In this document: positions 1-8,177 of the stretch, in pieces
Position numbering within the stretch: the first letter of the stretch is position 1
Layout: each line of letters starts with the position of its first letter
Source: Polyangium sp. y55x31
GTDB taxonomy: Bacteria; Myxococcota_A; Polyangia; Polyangiales; Polyangiaceae
Direction of reading: 5' to 3'
DNA: 37,937 nt
NCBI RefSeq assembly: GCF_029946505.1
Contig: NZ_JARZHG010000063.1
Location: 1 to 37,937, forward strand
Notes under the pieces: generated by a model
The model's database searches: none
The model's input: only the letters and a program-made list of their open reading frames with translations
What the model was told of the DNA's origin: nothing
Translations under genes and position numbers: made by a program

Positions 1-3
1 CGA

Positions 4-29
4 AGGCGCCGCCACCCAAAGCGGCGCCT
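4..29. terminator. Hairpin, possible terminator
   Basis: A perfect 9-bp stem (AGGCGCCGC pairing with GCGGCGCCT) encloses an 8-base loop. A pyrimidine-rich stretch follows but no clean T-run. It could end a gene lying to the left of the window. The stem is seen directly; the function is inferred. Confidence 0.45.
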
Positions 30-202
30 GCTTCTCCCGTCTTCGACCCATCGACATGACGCGGACAAACCTACCATCCCCTCCCGTCCCTGTCGATCGT
101 CCTTCGGGATAGGTCCACGGGCTGCTAGGCATGAGGAGGGAGCTTCCGCGCGGTCGTCGCTCTCGTGATGCTCGCGATCCAACCACACGATGGAGAGCGC
201 TC

Positions 203-703
203 ATGCCCGAGGAATATCTCCGAACGATACGTCCCGACGAACCTCCGAGCGCACCGAGCTCGCGGGTGCAAATGAAGCGCGCGGTGGGGGAGGGGCGCTC
301 CTCGTCTCGTCCGCCGCCTCCGCGGTTTCGCACGCCCTTTCAGCAGGCCATCGACGTGCTGCGCGAACTGTTTCCCTGCGAGCTCGCGGAGGTGATGCGA
401 TTCGTCGACAAGATACGCGCGGCTCGCGGCGCGGCTGCGGATCCGGATCTCGTCTCGCGTGTCCTTGGCGAGCTCCTGCGGTTGCTCCCGAGCTACCGCG
501 ACACGCCCGGCGTGCCTGTGTCTCTCGTGCGCGTGGCGTGTCCCGAGGTGCCGAGGACGCTACTGGATCGAGCGCTGCTCACGGCGGAGGAACGTGGGCT
601 GCTCCGGCTGGTAGCAGCCGACTTCCCGGCGGCGTTCGTCGAGCCATCGGCTGGCGTCCCGACCGCGCGAGGGTTGCTCTACTTCATTGCGCCTGCGAGG
701 TGA
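203..703 (+). CDS. Hypothetical protein, first gene of a small operon
   Basis: This is a 166-residue soluble protein of unknown function. It has a disordered N-terminal part with a Pro run (residues about 40-45) and a helical body rich in Leu and Arg. I chose ATG 203 because GGAG lies about 9 bases upstream, and because a second, broken copy at 26662 conserves the same ATG and GGAG. The next gene begins 5 bases after the stop, so the genes are probably co-transcribed. The copied segment starts near 131, ahead of the coding region, so leader and gene were duplicated together. No family was recognised. Confidence 0.6.
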   Translation: MPEEYLRTIRPDEPPSAPSSRVQMKRAVGEGRSSSRPPPPRFRTPFQQAIDVLRELFPCELAEVMRFVDKIRAARGAAADPDLVSRVLGELLRLLPSYRDTPGVPVSLVRVACPEVPRTLLDRALLTAEERGLLRLVAADFPAAFVEPSAGVPTARGLLYFIAPAR

Positions 704-708
704 GTGCG

Positions 709-930
709 ATGCGGCAGCTCATGCCGAACACGCTGAAGCCGTACGCGAATGGCTGGGACGTCTTCGTTGAAGAACAGCGAATCGGCCATGTGCGCGAGCA
801 TGGTGGCCCCGCGTTGCTTGTGGTGTCGTGCTTCCGGCGGAGAATTGGGCACGTCAGGCGAGGCGTCGTCAACTTGGGGGACCTACCCGATCCGGATCTT
901 TTGTGTCGGTATGCCGATGGCGAGCGCTGA
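709..930 (+). CDS. Small hypothetical protein
   Basis: This 73-residue protein starts 5 bases after the preceding stop. Its pattern (GWDVFVEEQRIGHV, then LPDPDLLCRYADGER) suggests a small mostly beta domain. No family was recognised. Tight spacing to its neighbour and codon use matching the region support a real gene. It is probably the second gene of an operon running to 1681. Confidence 0.5.
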   Translation: MRQLMPNTLKPYANGWDVFVEEQRIGHVREHGGPALLVVSCFRRRIGHVRRGVVNLGDLPDPDLLCRYADGER

Positions 931-999
931 CGACGCGCTGTGGCGACGCCTGTATGAGGAAAACGCTGGGGCGGGCGGGCCATCGAAGCTGCGCGAGCC

Positions 1000-1212
1000 A
1001 TGTCGACGGAGCCCGAGGCGCACGCAGAGCTGGTGGACGCGGTGCGCGTGGCGCTGGGGAGGCTCGACGCGAGCGACCGAGAGCTCCTTGTCTGGGCCTT
1101 GGTGGAGGGGGAGACGCTGCGGGAGATCGGGAGGCGGATCGGGTTGCGGAAGAGTGGGGCAGAGGTGCGGGTGGCGGGGCTTGCCTTTGGTCGGCACATG
1201 AAGGACCATTGA
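1000..1212 (+). CDS. Small helix-turn-helix protein resembling sigma region 4
   Basis: The 70-residue product carries one helix-turn-helix that resembles sigma-70 region 4: a helix at RELLVWALVEG, then LREIGRRIGLRKSGAEVRV. It lacks region 2, so it is a stand-alone DNA-binding domain or a truncated sigma factor. There is no good ribosome site at ATG 1000. A different frame opens at ATG 911 (start MPMASADDALWRRLYEENAG) and runs into nonsense after about 965, so a frameshift near 965-990 may have split a longer protein of about 100 residues. It ends 7 bases before the next gene. Confidence 0.5.
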   Translation: MSTEPEAHAELVDAVRVALGRLDASDRELLVWALVEGETLREIGRRIGLRKSGAEVRVAGLAFGRHMKDH

Positions 1213-1219
1213 CGTCCAC

Positions 1220-1681
1220 GTGCCCCGTCCCTCCATCGGCCGAATCGTCACACGGGATTACCTCTCGTTTCTTCTCCTGCACATTGCCGGCGTCCCCTGG
1301 GGCTTGCTCGTCATCGGGTTATTGCACCGGGTGATGACGGGCCGGAATGTCGAGGTCCCTTGGGACCTACTGGCCGCTGCCGTTTTCGTGACGGCCATTG
1401 TGGCGCGTGGTCTTCATCGGCGGTGCCGGCGGATCTCCGCGCTTTTCGAGCAAGGCCTCACCGTGGAGGGGCGCGTCGTGGACTCGACCTACCGCACGGG
1501 ACGCCGTCTGACGAGCCGATACTCCGTGAACGTATCGTTCGCGCTGAACGGGACCGAGCACGTCGCGTGGATCATGGTGCCCTGGTATGTCGGGCAGCCG
1601 CAGACGGGGAGCCTGGTGACGGTCCTCGTGGATGCCCAGAATCCGCAGGAGGTCATCGTGGCTGAGGTGTTCGGCGGGTGA
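1220..1681 (+). CDS. Two-pass membrane protein, DUF3592-like
   Basis: The 153-residue protein has two hydrophobic segments (about residues 15-37 and 48-64). A positively charged turn (HRRCRR) follows, then a C-terminal beta-rich domain with the GxVVDSTYR...YSVNVSF and VxVLVDAQNPQ patterns seen in DUF3592-type proteins, where the soluble domain flanks the membrane pair. It should sit in the inner membrane; its role is unknown. It starts 7 bases after the preceding stop and closes the operon. The assignment to DUF3592 is by pattern only. Confidence 0.6.
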   Translation: MPRPSIGRIVTRDYLSFLLLHIAGVPWGLLVIGLLHRVMTGRNVEVPWDLLAAAVFVTAIVARGLHRRCRRISALFEQGLTVEGRVVDSTYRTGRRLTSRYSVNVSFALNGTEHVAWIMVPWYVGQPQTGSLVTVLVDAQNPQEVIVAEVFGG

Positions 1682-1810
1682 GCGGGGCGTGTGCGGGCGC
1701 CGCGTAGGGGCATGCGTAGTGGGCTTGAAAGGGGGGCTGGCGATGGCGCCGGATGCTTCTCAGCTATTGTTGCGTGGTGAGGAGCGCCGCCCCGACCCGT
1801 CGATAGTCGA

Positions 1811-2260
1811 TCAGGTCGCCTTGGCAGACACCGGAAGACGGAAAGGGGCACCCAACCGATTGAAGGCGTTCATGGCGGCGATGGTGATCGTCAGATCGAC
1901 CAGGTCCTTCGGCTCGAACGCGGCGGACGCCGCCGCGTAGGCCTCGTCAGATGCGTGTGTTTCGCTGACACGGGTCACCTCCTCTGCCCAGGCCAGTGCC
2001 GCGCGTTGTTGATCAGAAAAGAGGTGCGGCACCTCATCCCAAACAGGCACCAGCGCAACCTTGTCGACCGACATCGTCTGGCGAAGATCGCGACCGTGCA
2101 TGTCGATGCAATGGGCGCAGCCGTTGATCTGCGAGACCCTGAGAAACACGAGATGGATGAGCTCCTCCGGCAGGTTCGTGTTTTTCATGATGTAGTGGTG
2201 GACGCCGAGCAACGCCTTTGCGCCTTCGGGAGCGACTTGGTACCAGTTCATGCGGCTCAT
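1811..2260 (-). CDS. AhpD/carboxymuconolactone decarboxylase-like protein
   Basis: This 149-residue all-helical protein belongs to the AhpD/CMD family. The signature is visible at residues 44-56: QINGCAHCIDMHG, with Cys48, Cys51 and His55 forming the CxxC...H redox and proton-relay site of AhpD-like peroxidase partners. That makes peroxidase or alkylhydroperoxide-reducing activity plausible; the substrate cannot be read from sequence. The gene lies 74 bases downstream of an Rrf2 regulator on the same strand, so they probably form a stress-response operon. A second member of the family lies at 29458 next to an ECF41 sigma factor. Confidence 0.85.
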   Translation of the reverse strand: MSRMNWYQVAPEGAKALLGVHHYIMKNTNLPEELIHLVFLRVSQINGCAHCIDMHGRDLRQTMSVDKVALVPVWDEVPHLFSDQQRAALAWAEEVTRVSETHASDEAYAAASAAFEPKDLVDLTITIAAMNAFNRLGAPFRLPVSAKAT

Positions 2261-2334
2261 TGAGTTGATCCTTTCCGGTTGACGTGTGTCGTTCTGTGCC
2301 GTCGTTCTGGGTTTCTGAATGGTCGTGGTGAGTC

Positions 2335-2958
2335 TCAGCGGGGCGAGCGGCGTCCTTCCTTCAAGGCCGTCACGCGTGAGGTTTCCCGAGCCGTGGCGCG
2401 ATCGCGGAACCAGTCCGCGACTTGGCTCTCGAAGTCTTCCGGTCGCCCGCCACGAGCAAGATCGGCCAAGCTGGTCTTTTCAAGCTCGGAACGCATGCGT
2501 TTTTCGGCCCGCAGCATGACCGCATGAATGCGGCAGACGCCGTCGATCGACCAAGGCGGCGGCGTTCCTCCGAACAACACGCACCCGCGCCGCACCTCCT
2601 TGCAATCGAAGAGCTTGCGATCGCCTTCAATGGCGTCCACGACCGCGAGCACGGAGATGTCTTCGGGCGACTTGGCCAGCTCGTATCCACCATTGATGCC
2701 GTCGCTCGAATTGACGATCCCGGCTTTCTCCAGCTTCGGCAGGATTTTCGCCAGCATCGCCGCTGGCACACCTTGCATCTCCGCAAGGTCACGACTGCTC
2801 GCACGCTTGGGATGCTCGGCGACCAGCCAAAGAAGCGTATGGAGCCCGTATTCCACGGATACTCCGAACAGGCTGACACCCTTGCGCTGTCCTGCTTGCT
2901 GGCCGTCATTCGGGCTTTGACCGTTGTCATCTTCGGCCTGCTCATTGGGATCAATCAT
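2335..2958 (-). CDS. Rrf2-family transcriptional regulator
   Basis: The 207-residue protein has an Rrf2 winged helix at about residues 29-112 (VEYGLHTLLWLV, recognition region MQGVPAAMLAKILPKLEKAG, wing GINGGYELAKSPEDISVL, then AIEG). Cys119, Cys126 and Cys142 stand where IscR/NsrR-type members bind an iron-sulphur cluster, though the spacing (6 and 15 residues) is not that of IscR. The N-terminal 25 residues are polar and extra to the family. A perfect palindrome lies 21-36 bases upstream of the start codon, fitting autoregulation. The AhpD-like gene downstream is the likely target. Confidence 0.85.
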   Translation of the reverse strand: MIDPNEQAEDDNGQSPNDGQQAGQRKGVSLFGVSVEYGLHTLLWLVAEHPKRASSRDLAEMQGVPAAMLAKILPKLEKAGIVNSSDGINGGYELAKSPEDISVLAVVDAIEGDRKLFDCKEVRRGCVLFGGTPPPWSIDGVCRIHAVMLRAEKRMRSELEKTSLADLARGGRPEDFESQVADWFRDRATARETSRVTALKEGRRSPR

Positions 2959-2974
2959 AACGCCACCCGTGCTT

Positions 2975-3017
2975 GTCCGCGTTAAGCTTAACGCAACCTA
3001 TACCAGTCCGCGTTAAG
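2975..3017 (-). promoter_or_regulatory. Palindromic operator upstream of the Rrf2 gene
   Basis: A perfect 16-bp palindrome, GCGTTAAGCTTAACGC, occupies 2979-2994. GTCCGCGTTAAG occurs at 2975-2986 and again at 3006-3017, exactly 31 bp apart (about three helical turns), so one palindrome and one extra half-site lie on the same DNA face. This is the layout expected for an autoregulating dimeric repressor. The repeats are seen directly; binding by the Rrf2 protein is inferred. Confidence 0.7.
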
Positions 3018-3240
3018 GAGTCAACCCAAACCAGATGGAGAAGGAGCGATCAGGCACCGTTCGGCCGCCCCCTGCCGCGTCGCGGCATTCTTCGATCTGT
3101 GATTCGAAACACGCTTTGGGCCACGCGTCATCGCGCGCTGCCAGCCTCGCGTCCCCGCGCCCGATGTTCTTTTGGCCCTAAAGCCCCCTGCCCCTCGCCG
3201 GCCCTGAGCAAAGAGGCTCCGAACGAGACTCGGCAGCAGC

Positions 3241-4749
3241 TCACCTTGCTCCGCGAGAGCGCCCGCATGCAGTCTGCGCCTGGGCGCCGGTTCCTGGGAG
3301 GTTCGAAGGGTTTGGGGGTCGGCGTGAGGGTGGCGGCGGCCCGGAGGGGCTTCTGCATATCGGTGAGGCCTCGCCCGGAAGTGCCGACCGCAACCGGACT
3401 CTGGGCGCCAAGGCGACAACATGGACAGGGATGCCGGCGCGGAGCCAACTGGTGATCGCGTAGTGTCTAGAGCAATACGCCCCGGGTTCACTTTCGCTCG
3501 ACTTTACCGACACTTGGCTCGTCGGGGTCGTTCCTCCCCGATAGTTTTCCGACAGATTCCCGCCGCCCGCGGATCCCTCGCCGGCCGGGACGAGCAGGCA
3601 GGCAGGCAGGGGTGGGAAGACCTCGCCGGCGTTGCCCCGGAGCGCTTCACCTTCGCGGATGTAGACCAAGGTCGAGTTGAAGTTCTGATGTCCCGCGCGC
3701 TGCATGATGACATGCGTAGAATCCCCACGCATGGCCATCCACGTAATCCCCGTCGCACGTAGGTCGTGGAACGTCATTCGCTTGTGGAGGTCATCCGCGA
3801 TGTACAGGTCCGGCCGGTCGAGTCCTGCCGTCTGCATGGCGAGGCGGAAGCGCCGGGCCATGTGGCCGCCATAGACTGGAATCACCCGGCCGCTTTCGTC
3901 ACGTTCGGCGTACAGCGCGTGAAGCAAGGGCAGTAGATTCGGCTCGATGCGAAAGGCGCGCGGGCGCTTGGTTTTCGTCCCCTTCTCCTGCTTTCGAGCG
4001 TTATCGAAGCTGCGGCGGACATAGATGACGCCCTCCTGTAGGTTAACGTCGGTCCACCGCAGACGAAGGATCTCCGATATGCGGGAGTAGAGGTATATGG
4101 CAAGCGTCGCCAGTCGGCGCATTTCGAGCGGCACCTTTTCGCACGATGCGAGCTGCAAGAACTCGACCGGGAAAAGGTACACCTTCGATCGATGAGTACC
4201 CAAGTCGGGCCCCACGACGCCCTGCGCTGGATTGTCCTTGCGGACGCGTAACGCGAGGTTTTTCGCCGATGATGCGTCTCTGAATAGCTTGTGCACCGCA
4301 AGCCATAGCTTTTTCGCGCTGCGCCACGAATACTCGCCTTGGACGATCTTCTTGTCGAGGACCTGAACCAGTCTTTCCAAATCCTCGCGCGTGATCGTCG
4401 CGATTGGCTTCTCTCCGATGGTCGGCACGACGTGCAGCGTAAAGGCGGAGCGGTCGCTCTTGATACTGGTATACCCTCGCTCCTCGCGGTCCCTTATCCA
4501 CCGCTCGAAATACGCGGCGAAGGTCTCTCCCTTTGGAATGGGGGCGCCCTTGCTCCGCTCGCGCGCTTGCTGCTCGATCCGCTCGCGCGCCTTGTCCGGA
4601 TTGTCCGTGTAGAACTTCGCGGTTTCGCGGGCGCGAGCTTCGGATATGCCCGGGGGGAGGTGGATCCTCACGTAGCGGCCGTCCAGAAGGACGCGCGCCA
4701 CGTAATGGTCACCTTCAAGCAATATGTTACCAGTGCGACGGCGGCCCAT
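3241..4749 (-). CDS. int: Tyrosine recombinase (integrase) with exchanged C-terminus
   Basis: This site-specific recombinase, 502 residues in the integrated state, integrates and excises the element. An N-terminal arm-binding region is followed by a SAM-like core-binding domain (about 74-170). The catalytic domain holds Arg223 (YSRISEILRLRW), a Lys near 258-260, His328 and Arg331 (FHDLRATGITW), His354 (RAGHQNFNSTLVY) and the nucleophile Tyr363. GGAGG lies 8-9 bases before ATG 4749. Residues after about 424 are foreign: they enter a fragment of another integrase (YCSRHYAITSWLRAG) and then unrelated sequence. In the excised circle the frame would instead continue into the tail stored at 19531-19881, giving about 540 residues. 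Confidence 0.9.
   Translation of the reverse strand: MGRRRTGNILLEGDHYVARVLLDGRYVRIHLPPGISEARARETAKFYTDNPDKARERIEQQARERSKGAPIPKGETFAAYFERWIRDREERGYTSIKSDRSAFTLHVVPTIGEKPIATITREDLERLVQVLDKKIVQGEYSWRSAKKLWLAVHKLFRDASSAKNLALRVRKDNPAQGVVGPDLGTHRSKVYLFPVEFLQLASCEKVPLEMRRLATLAIYLYSRISEILRLRWTDVNLQEGVIYVRRSFDNARKQEKGTKTKRPRAFRIEPNLLPLLHALYAERDESGRVIPVYGGHMARRFRLAMQTAGLDRPDLYIADDLHKRMTFHDLRATGITWMAMRGDSTHVIMQRAGHQNFNSTLVYIREGEALRGNAGEVFPPLPACLLVPAGEGSAGGGNLSENYRGGTTPTSQVSVKSSESEPGAYCSRHYAITSWLRAGIPVHVVALAPRVRLRSALPGEASPICRSPSGPPPPSRRPPNPSNLPGTGAQAQTACGRSRGAR
3412..3472 (-). pseudogene. 3' fragment of a resident tyrosine recombinase, left flank
   Basis: On the minus strand this reads SRHYAITSWLRAGIPVHVVA, the Box II region of a tyrosine recombinase (LRHxxxxxWL.AG.pvhvV) including its catalytic His-x-x-Arg. 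It lies in frame after the element's own complete integrase domain, so it cannot belong to that protein. Its matching upstream part (ending GLEGWSVYC) is on the other side of the element near 19883-20070. Read through the joint, the two form one continuous segment. The conserved match ends near 3412. Confidence 0.7.
3473..3478. repeat. Candidate left attachment core (CAATAC)
   Basis: CAATAC is shared with 19877-19882. Outside it (lower coordinates) lies the resident integrase fragment; inside it lies the element's integrase gene. The core sits in codons Ala-Tyr-Cys of the integrase frame, and its phase is the same at both ends, which is why both exchanged products stay open. The crossover could be a few bases either side. 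The match is short, so the weight rests on reading frame rather than repeat length. Confidence 0.6.
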
Positions 4750-5797
4750 ATTACAGGACCTCCGCGCTTGAAAAATGGCTGGATCTTGCCCAGATGGACG
4801 GTATGGTGCCCATAGGTCAAACCTCGATTACCGCGGGGTTTGTCTTAGGGTCCCGTTCGGTGTTACCAGCACCGGACGGGGCCCGCTTTTTGTACTGCCC
4901 TACCAGCCGACCACACCCCCCGGCGGGCGTCAAGGGCCGGCCTCGGCCGCTCGGTTGGCTCGCGGCGGCGCGCAGCGGGCCCGGGAAGCGATCGGCGAGG
5001 GGAAAGCGGCCCGGCGTCGCACGTCGCACGCTGCGCCCGTCCTCGCGCCCGTGGGGGGACGTGGCAGAGCTGCGCGGGCCGGCCTCGGCGCGGGGGGACC
5101 TCGGCGAGCTCGCGGGGGCTCTCGAGGTCCGCCTCGTGCTCGCGTTCGGCCTCGGCCTCGGCGCGCCCGTGCGATCGGCTCGCGGCGGCGCGTAGGCGCC
5201 TCGTGCTCGCGCCCGCGTCGCGGTAGCGCCCGAACCCTGCTTCGCCCCCCTCGCCGATCTTCTCGCGCCCGCTGCGCACCCGCGTCGGGGTGCTCTCGAG
5301 CTCGGTTCGCTCGGGCGATCGGCTCGCGCGTGGTGGGGGGCGCGCTCGCGCCCTTCGTCCGGGCGCGCCTCGGCGCGCGCATGTCCGCCCGGCGCAGCGG
5401 CGCAGCGCCGCGGCGCGATGCTCTCGAGGTCCGCCTCGTGCTCGTCCTCGGCGGGCGCACGCTCGCCCGTGCGGCGCGATCTCGCGGCGGCGCGATGCTC
5501 CGCGCAGCGTGGCCCGTTCGGAAGCGCGGCGAGCTCGCGGCCGTGCTCGGCCTCGATGTCTCGCCCGGCGAGGGGCGGATCGGTCCGTTCGGGCGGCGCG
5601 CATCGAGGCGCCGCTCGTGTGTGGTTCGTCATGACATACCAGCGGCGGCGCACGCGTGCGCCTCGCCGCTCCGTTTCGAGTCCTTCAATCCCAGCGCGCC
5701 CGCCCCCCACGGGCGCGCACGATGGCCGAGGACGCGCGAACACGAGGCCGATCGATGTCTCGACGGTCCGGACCTCGCGCGAGGCGCCTCGGCGGAA
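4750..5797. other. Gene-free region built of recurring GC-rich words
   Basis: No convincing gene lies here. The long frames present translate to Arg/Ala/Pro-rich nonsense on both strands. The DNA is a mosaic of words reused through the element: CTCTCGAGGTCCGCCTCGTG at 5114 and again near 5424, plus CTCGGCCTCGG, GCTCGCGGCGGCGC and GAGCTCGCGG. It separates the integrase from its likely control genes. The start side (4750-4770) holds the integrase ribosome site. It may house integrase promoter or arm-type sites that I cannot resolve. Confidence 0.6.
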
Positions 5798-6226
5798 TCA
5801 ACGGCGGCGCGGGCGCGGGCTCCGTTCCGTGGTCGGGCCCTGCTTCGCCTCGCGTCCCATGGCGAGCTCGTGCGCCTCGGCCGGTGACAAGGCGTTCACG
5901 TCAACGGGCGCCGCGGTGCGCGCCGTGGGAGGCGGGCGCGGCGCTCGCGGGCGCGCGCCCTCTTGCGCCTCGATGAACGCGTGAGCCTCGTCCCGGAGCA
6001 CGAGGATCGTCTTCCCGTCGGGCGCCTTGAAGCTCCGGAGCTTCCCTTGCCCCGTGAGCCGCTCGAAGGACCGTTCGCCCCAGGGGAAGGTTTTTCGGTC
6101 GTAGTAGCGCGGCCCCTCGTCGCCTTTGGTGTGCTTTTCGGCCTCATTCCGGACGAGGCGGAAGAAGTAGGAAAGCAGGATCAACGCGGCTTCGCGCAGG
6201 TCGGGCGGGATCTCATGGAGACTCAT
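5798..6226 (-). CDS. Putative excisionase-like winged-helix protein
   Basis: The 142-residue protein has a helical N-terminus (LREAALILLSYFFRLV). A segment then resembles MerR/excisionase-type winged helices: a helix around RSFERLTGQGKLRSFK, a turn APDGKTILVL and a helix RDEAHAFIEAQ (about residues 50-88), the usual GR...Y/L.r.dl..fl logic. The C-terminal third is a Pro/Arg/Ala-rich tail. Its start overlaps the stop of the upstream HTH gene as ATGA, so the two are translationally coupled. Its position between repressor-like gene and integrase fits a directionality factor, but the fold is inferred by pattern only. Confidence 0.55.
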   Translation of the reverse strand: MSLHEIPPDLREAALILLSYFFRLVRNEAEKHTKGDEGPRYYDRKTFPWGERSFERLTGQGKLRSFKAPDGKTILVLRDEAHAFIEAQEGARPRAPRPPPTARTAAPVDVNALSPAEAHELAMGREAKQGPTTERSPRPRRR

Positions 6227-6465
6227 GCGCTGCTCCCTCCCTTGTGCGCGTGCGCCTGTAGCTGCTGGCGGACCAGGACGAGCGTCCCGACGCGCACGGG
6301 AAGGCCCCCCGTCACGCGTGCCAAGGTTTGCCGGCTGATGTTGAGGCTTTCGAGGGCCGCCCGTTCGCCGATGGTAGAGACAAGAGCGCCGACGGCTTGG
6401 CGCACGTCATCCGGCGGGGTGACACCTTGGGCCCGAGGAATCTTGGAGCGTTGTGCTTGCTGCAT
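6223..6465 (-). CDS. Small helix-turn-helix regulator
   Basis: The 80-residue DNA-binding protein has a clear helix-turn-helix in its second half (GERAALESLNISRQTLARV, then GGLPVRVGTLVLVRQQL). GGAG lies about 13 bases before the ATG. It overlaps the next gene by 4 bases (ATGA), making a two-gene control operon that reads towards the integrase. The three inverted repeats at 6503-6601 lie directly upstream, so it, or a partner, probably regulates this promoter. It could be the element's immunity repressor or an activator. Confidence 0.75.
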   Translation of the reverse strand: MQQAQRSKIPRAQGVTPPDDVRQAVGALVSTIGERAALESLNISRQTLARVTGGLPVRVGTLVLVRQQLQAHAHKGGSSA

Positions 6466-6502
6466 GGTCGCAAGCCGCTCCTACCCGAGCTTCCTGGACG
6501 CA

Positions 6503-6601
6503 CGAATGCACAAAGCGCCGGTGTGCATTCGCCACGGATGTCCAAAGTGACTTTGGGCAATCGCGGCTCGCACGGAATGCCCAAAGCTGGTTTGGGCATT
6601 C
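6503..6601. promoter_or_regulatory. Three consecutive inverted-repeat operators
   Basis: Three dyads stand in a row. IR1 is CGAATGCACA...TGTGCATTCG (6503-6531, perfect 10-bp arms). IR2 is TGTCCAAAG-TGA-CTTTGGGCA (6539-6559, one mismatch). IR3 is GAATGCCCAAA-GCTGG-TTTGGGCATTC (6575-6601, perfect 11-bp arms). The centres are 32 and 39 bp apart. All share a relaxed consensus (GAATGC/TGYCCAAA). They lie just upstream of the small HTH gene at 6465, like a phage tripartite operator. No T-run follows any of them, so they are unlikely to be terminators. Confidence 0.75.
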
Positions 6602-6612
6602 TGCCCCACGGT

Positions 6613-7632
6613 CTAGGCGTCGGGGTCGGGGTCGGCTTGATGCTCCGCATGCATTCGCTCGACGCTCGCCTTTCGCTCCCTCTCGCGCTTGCCGTGTGTT
6701 TCGGATATATTGGCAATCAGCTTTTGCCGCTCCTTTGGGGTCGTGACCTTGTATCCAAGAGCTCCACAATCCGCGATCATGTGTCCGGCGACGTTTTCAA
6801 TCGTCGTGTTGGCCGTAAGCAGGGCAATCACACGATCTGTGTCTACACGTCGGAAACGCTCGTCGATGCTCTCCAGGTCTTCTTTGAGGCTCGCCGCAAT
6901 GATGCGCACGGTGTCGACCGTCGTGGAATCAAGCGGTTTTCCGCGCCTCGGGTCTTTCTTCTTGCCGCCTTTCGTGTCGTGGTCCCGCCATCCGGGGGCC
7001 AAGTGTCCAAACCCCCGGATCCGGCTCAATTCCTGCCGCGCTTCGCCGATGGCTTCTACAACGGCGTAAACGAATAGGTCTTTCTGCGGCGGATCGCCAC
7101 TCCATCCCAATGACTTCGCGGCGACTTCCAGCCTAAGCCATGCGGCGTGACTGTTCTCCCTGATCGCAACTAGCAGGCATGATAGAATGGCCTGAGCCCA
7201 TACAATCCGCTGTATCGTTCGGATGTGGCGCCGATGCCTGATTTGTGGATCTTTCGTCGTCTTCGGAGTCATCCGGAGCCGCTCAAGGGCCTCGATCTCG
7301 CCCGCCGTTGGCGTGTAGGAAAACCGAATCAAGTTGGGCCCAAAGAACGCGAGCACTTCGCGCAAGAGGGCTACGGCTTCCTCGACCCGAGCAGCATGCG
7401 CGTCCTTCTGCGTGACCGGCGCTTGCTCGCGCTCTGCGTTCGCTCTCGATTCGACGTGCGCCTCGGCCGGCGCAGCGGGCGGCGCGCTCGCGGCCTCGCG
7501 CCTCGCGTTCGGCCTCGTGCTCTTCTTCGCGGCGCTCTTCTTCGCGGCGGCGCTCTTCGTCGTGGCGCTCGCGGCCTTGCGCCGCGTGTCGCCCTTGCCC
7601 AGCGTCCTCGTGCTCGCCTTCCCCTTCGCCAT
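6613..7632 (-). CDS. Hypothetical protein with basic Lys/Ala-rich N-terminus
   Basis: The 339-residue protein has a histone-H1-like N-terminal tail (residues 1-50, many Lys, Ala, Thr and Ser, with SAAAKKSAAKKS), which suggests nucleic-acid contact. A predominantly helical body follows with long amphipathic segments (AEIEALERLR-type, LKEDLESIDERFRR) and a charged C-terminus. No catalytic motif or family was recognised. The frame is open to 7827, but upstream residues look like spacer sequence, so I chose ATG 7632. The operator cluster lies just past its 3' end. Confidence 0.65.
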   Translation of the reverse strand: MAKGKASTRTLGKGDTRRKAASATTKSAAAKKSAAKKSTRPNARREAASAPPAAPAEAHVESRANAEREQAPVTQKDAHAARVEEAVALLREVLAFFGPNLIRFSYTPTAGEIEALERLRMTPKTTKDPQIRHRRHIRTIQRIVWAQAILSCLLVAIRENSHAAWLRLEVAAKSLGWSGDPPQKDLFVYAVVEAIGEARQELSRIRGFGHLAPGWRDHDTKGGKKKDPRRGKPLDSTTVDTVRIIAASLKEDLESIDERFRRVDTDRVIALLTANTTIENVAGHMIADCGALGYKVTTPKERQKLIANISETHGKRERERKASVERMHAEHQADPDPDA

Positions 7633-8177
7633 GCGCGGGATCGTGTGGTCCGTCCTCGAGATCCCCAAGTTTTCGGCGAGGGGGCCGAGGTCCGGCCGGG
7701 CGTAGCTCCTCGCGGCCGAGGCCGGGCGCTTACGATCGGTGGACGCGCACGAGCTCGCGGCGCGGCCGAGGACGAGCGTGCTCCGCGCCCACCTCGATGC
7801 TCGCCGGGCCAAGGGGCCGCGGACCATGCGCGCAGCGGGCCGAGGACGAGCGCCGGCTCGACGTGCACGAGCTCGCGGCCGGCTCGCCGATCGCCTCGCG
7901 CCGAGGCCGAGGAGGATTGCAGGGGGCGTCTCGACGTGCGACGCCGGGCGGCGCGTCCTCGGTGCGCCCGCTTGCCCCCGGCGAAGGGGAGCAAGATTCC
8001 GACGCTCACCCGGCCGGACCTCCGCGCGAGCAATCGAGCGTCAACCCTCGCCTATCGAGCGGTATGCGTCGCGGGGATGGCCCGCGATTGCATTGCGTTG
8101 AGGCTCGATTGCACTCACGTACACGTGCACGAAATGCCTTGCACGAGGCGCGTCTGTCCTGGGTAGAGTGCCGAGCT
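7633..8177. other. Gene-free word-repeat spacer and promoter region
   Basis: From 7633 to about 8000 the DNA is made of the element's recurring words (CACGAGCTCGCGGC at 7748 and 7864, CGTAGCTCCTCG at 7703, and variants of GCCGAGGACGAGCG). From about 8080 the composition becomes more ordinary and precedes the HTH gene at 8178. CACGTACACGTGCACG near 8116 is a partial palindrome, and TTGCAC near 8140 could be a -35 box; neither is secure. No gene was seen. Confidence 0.5.

Noticed and set aside
4775-5887. Long open frames on both strands (up to 370 codons) in the spacer right of the integrase
   Set aside because: All translate to Arg/Ala/Pro-rich sequence without domains or ribosome sites. High GC and repeated words lack stop codons, so the frames are expected by composition.
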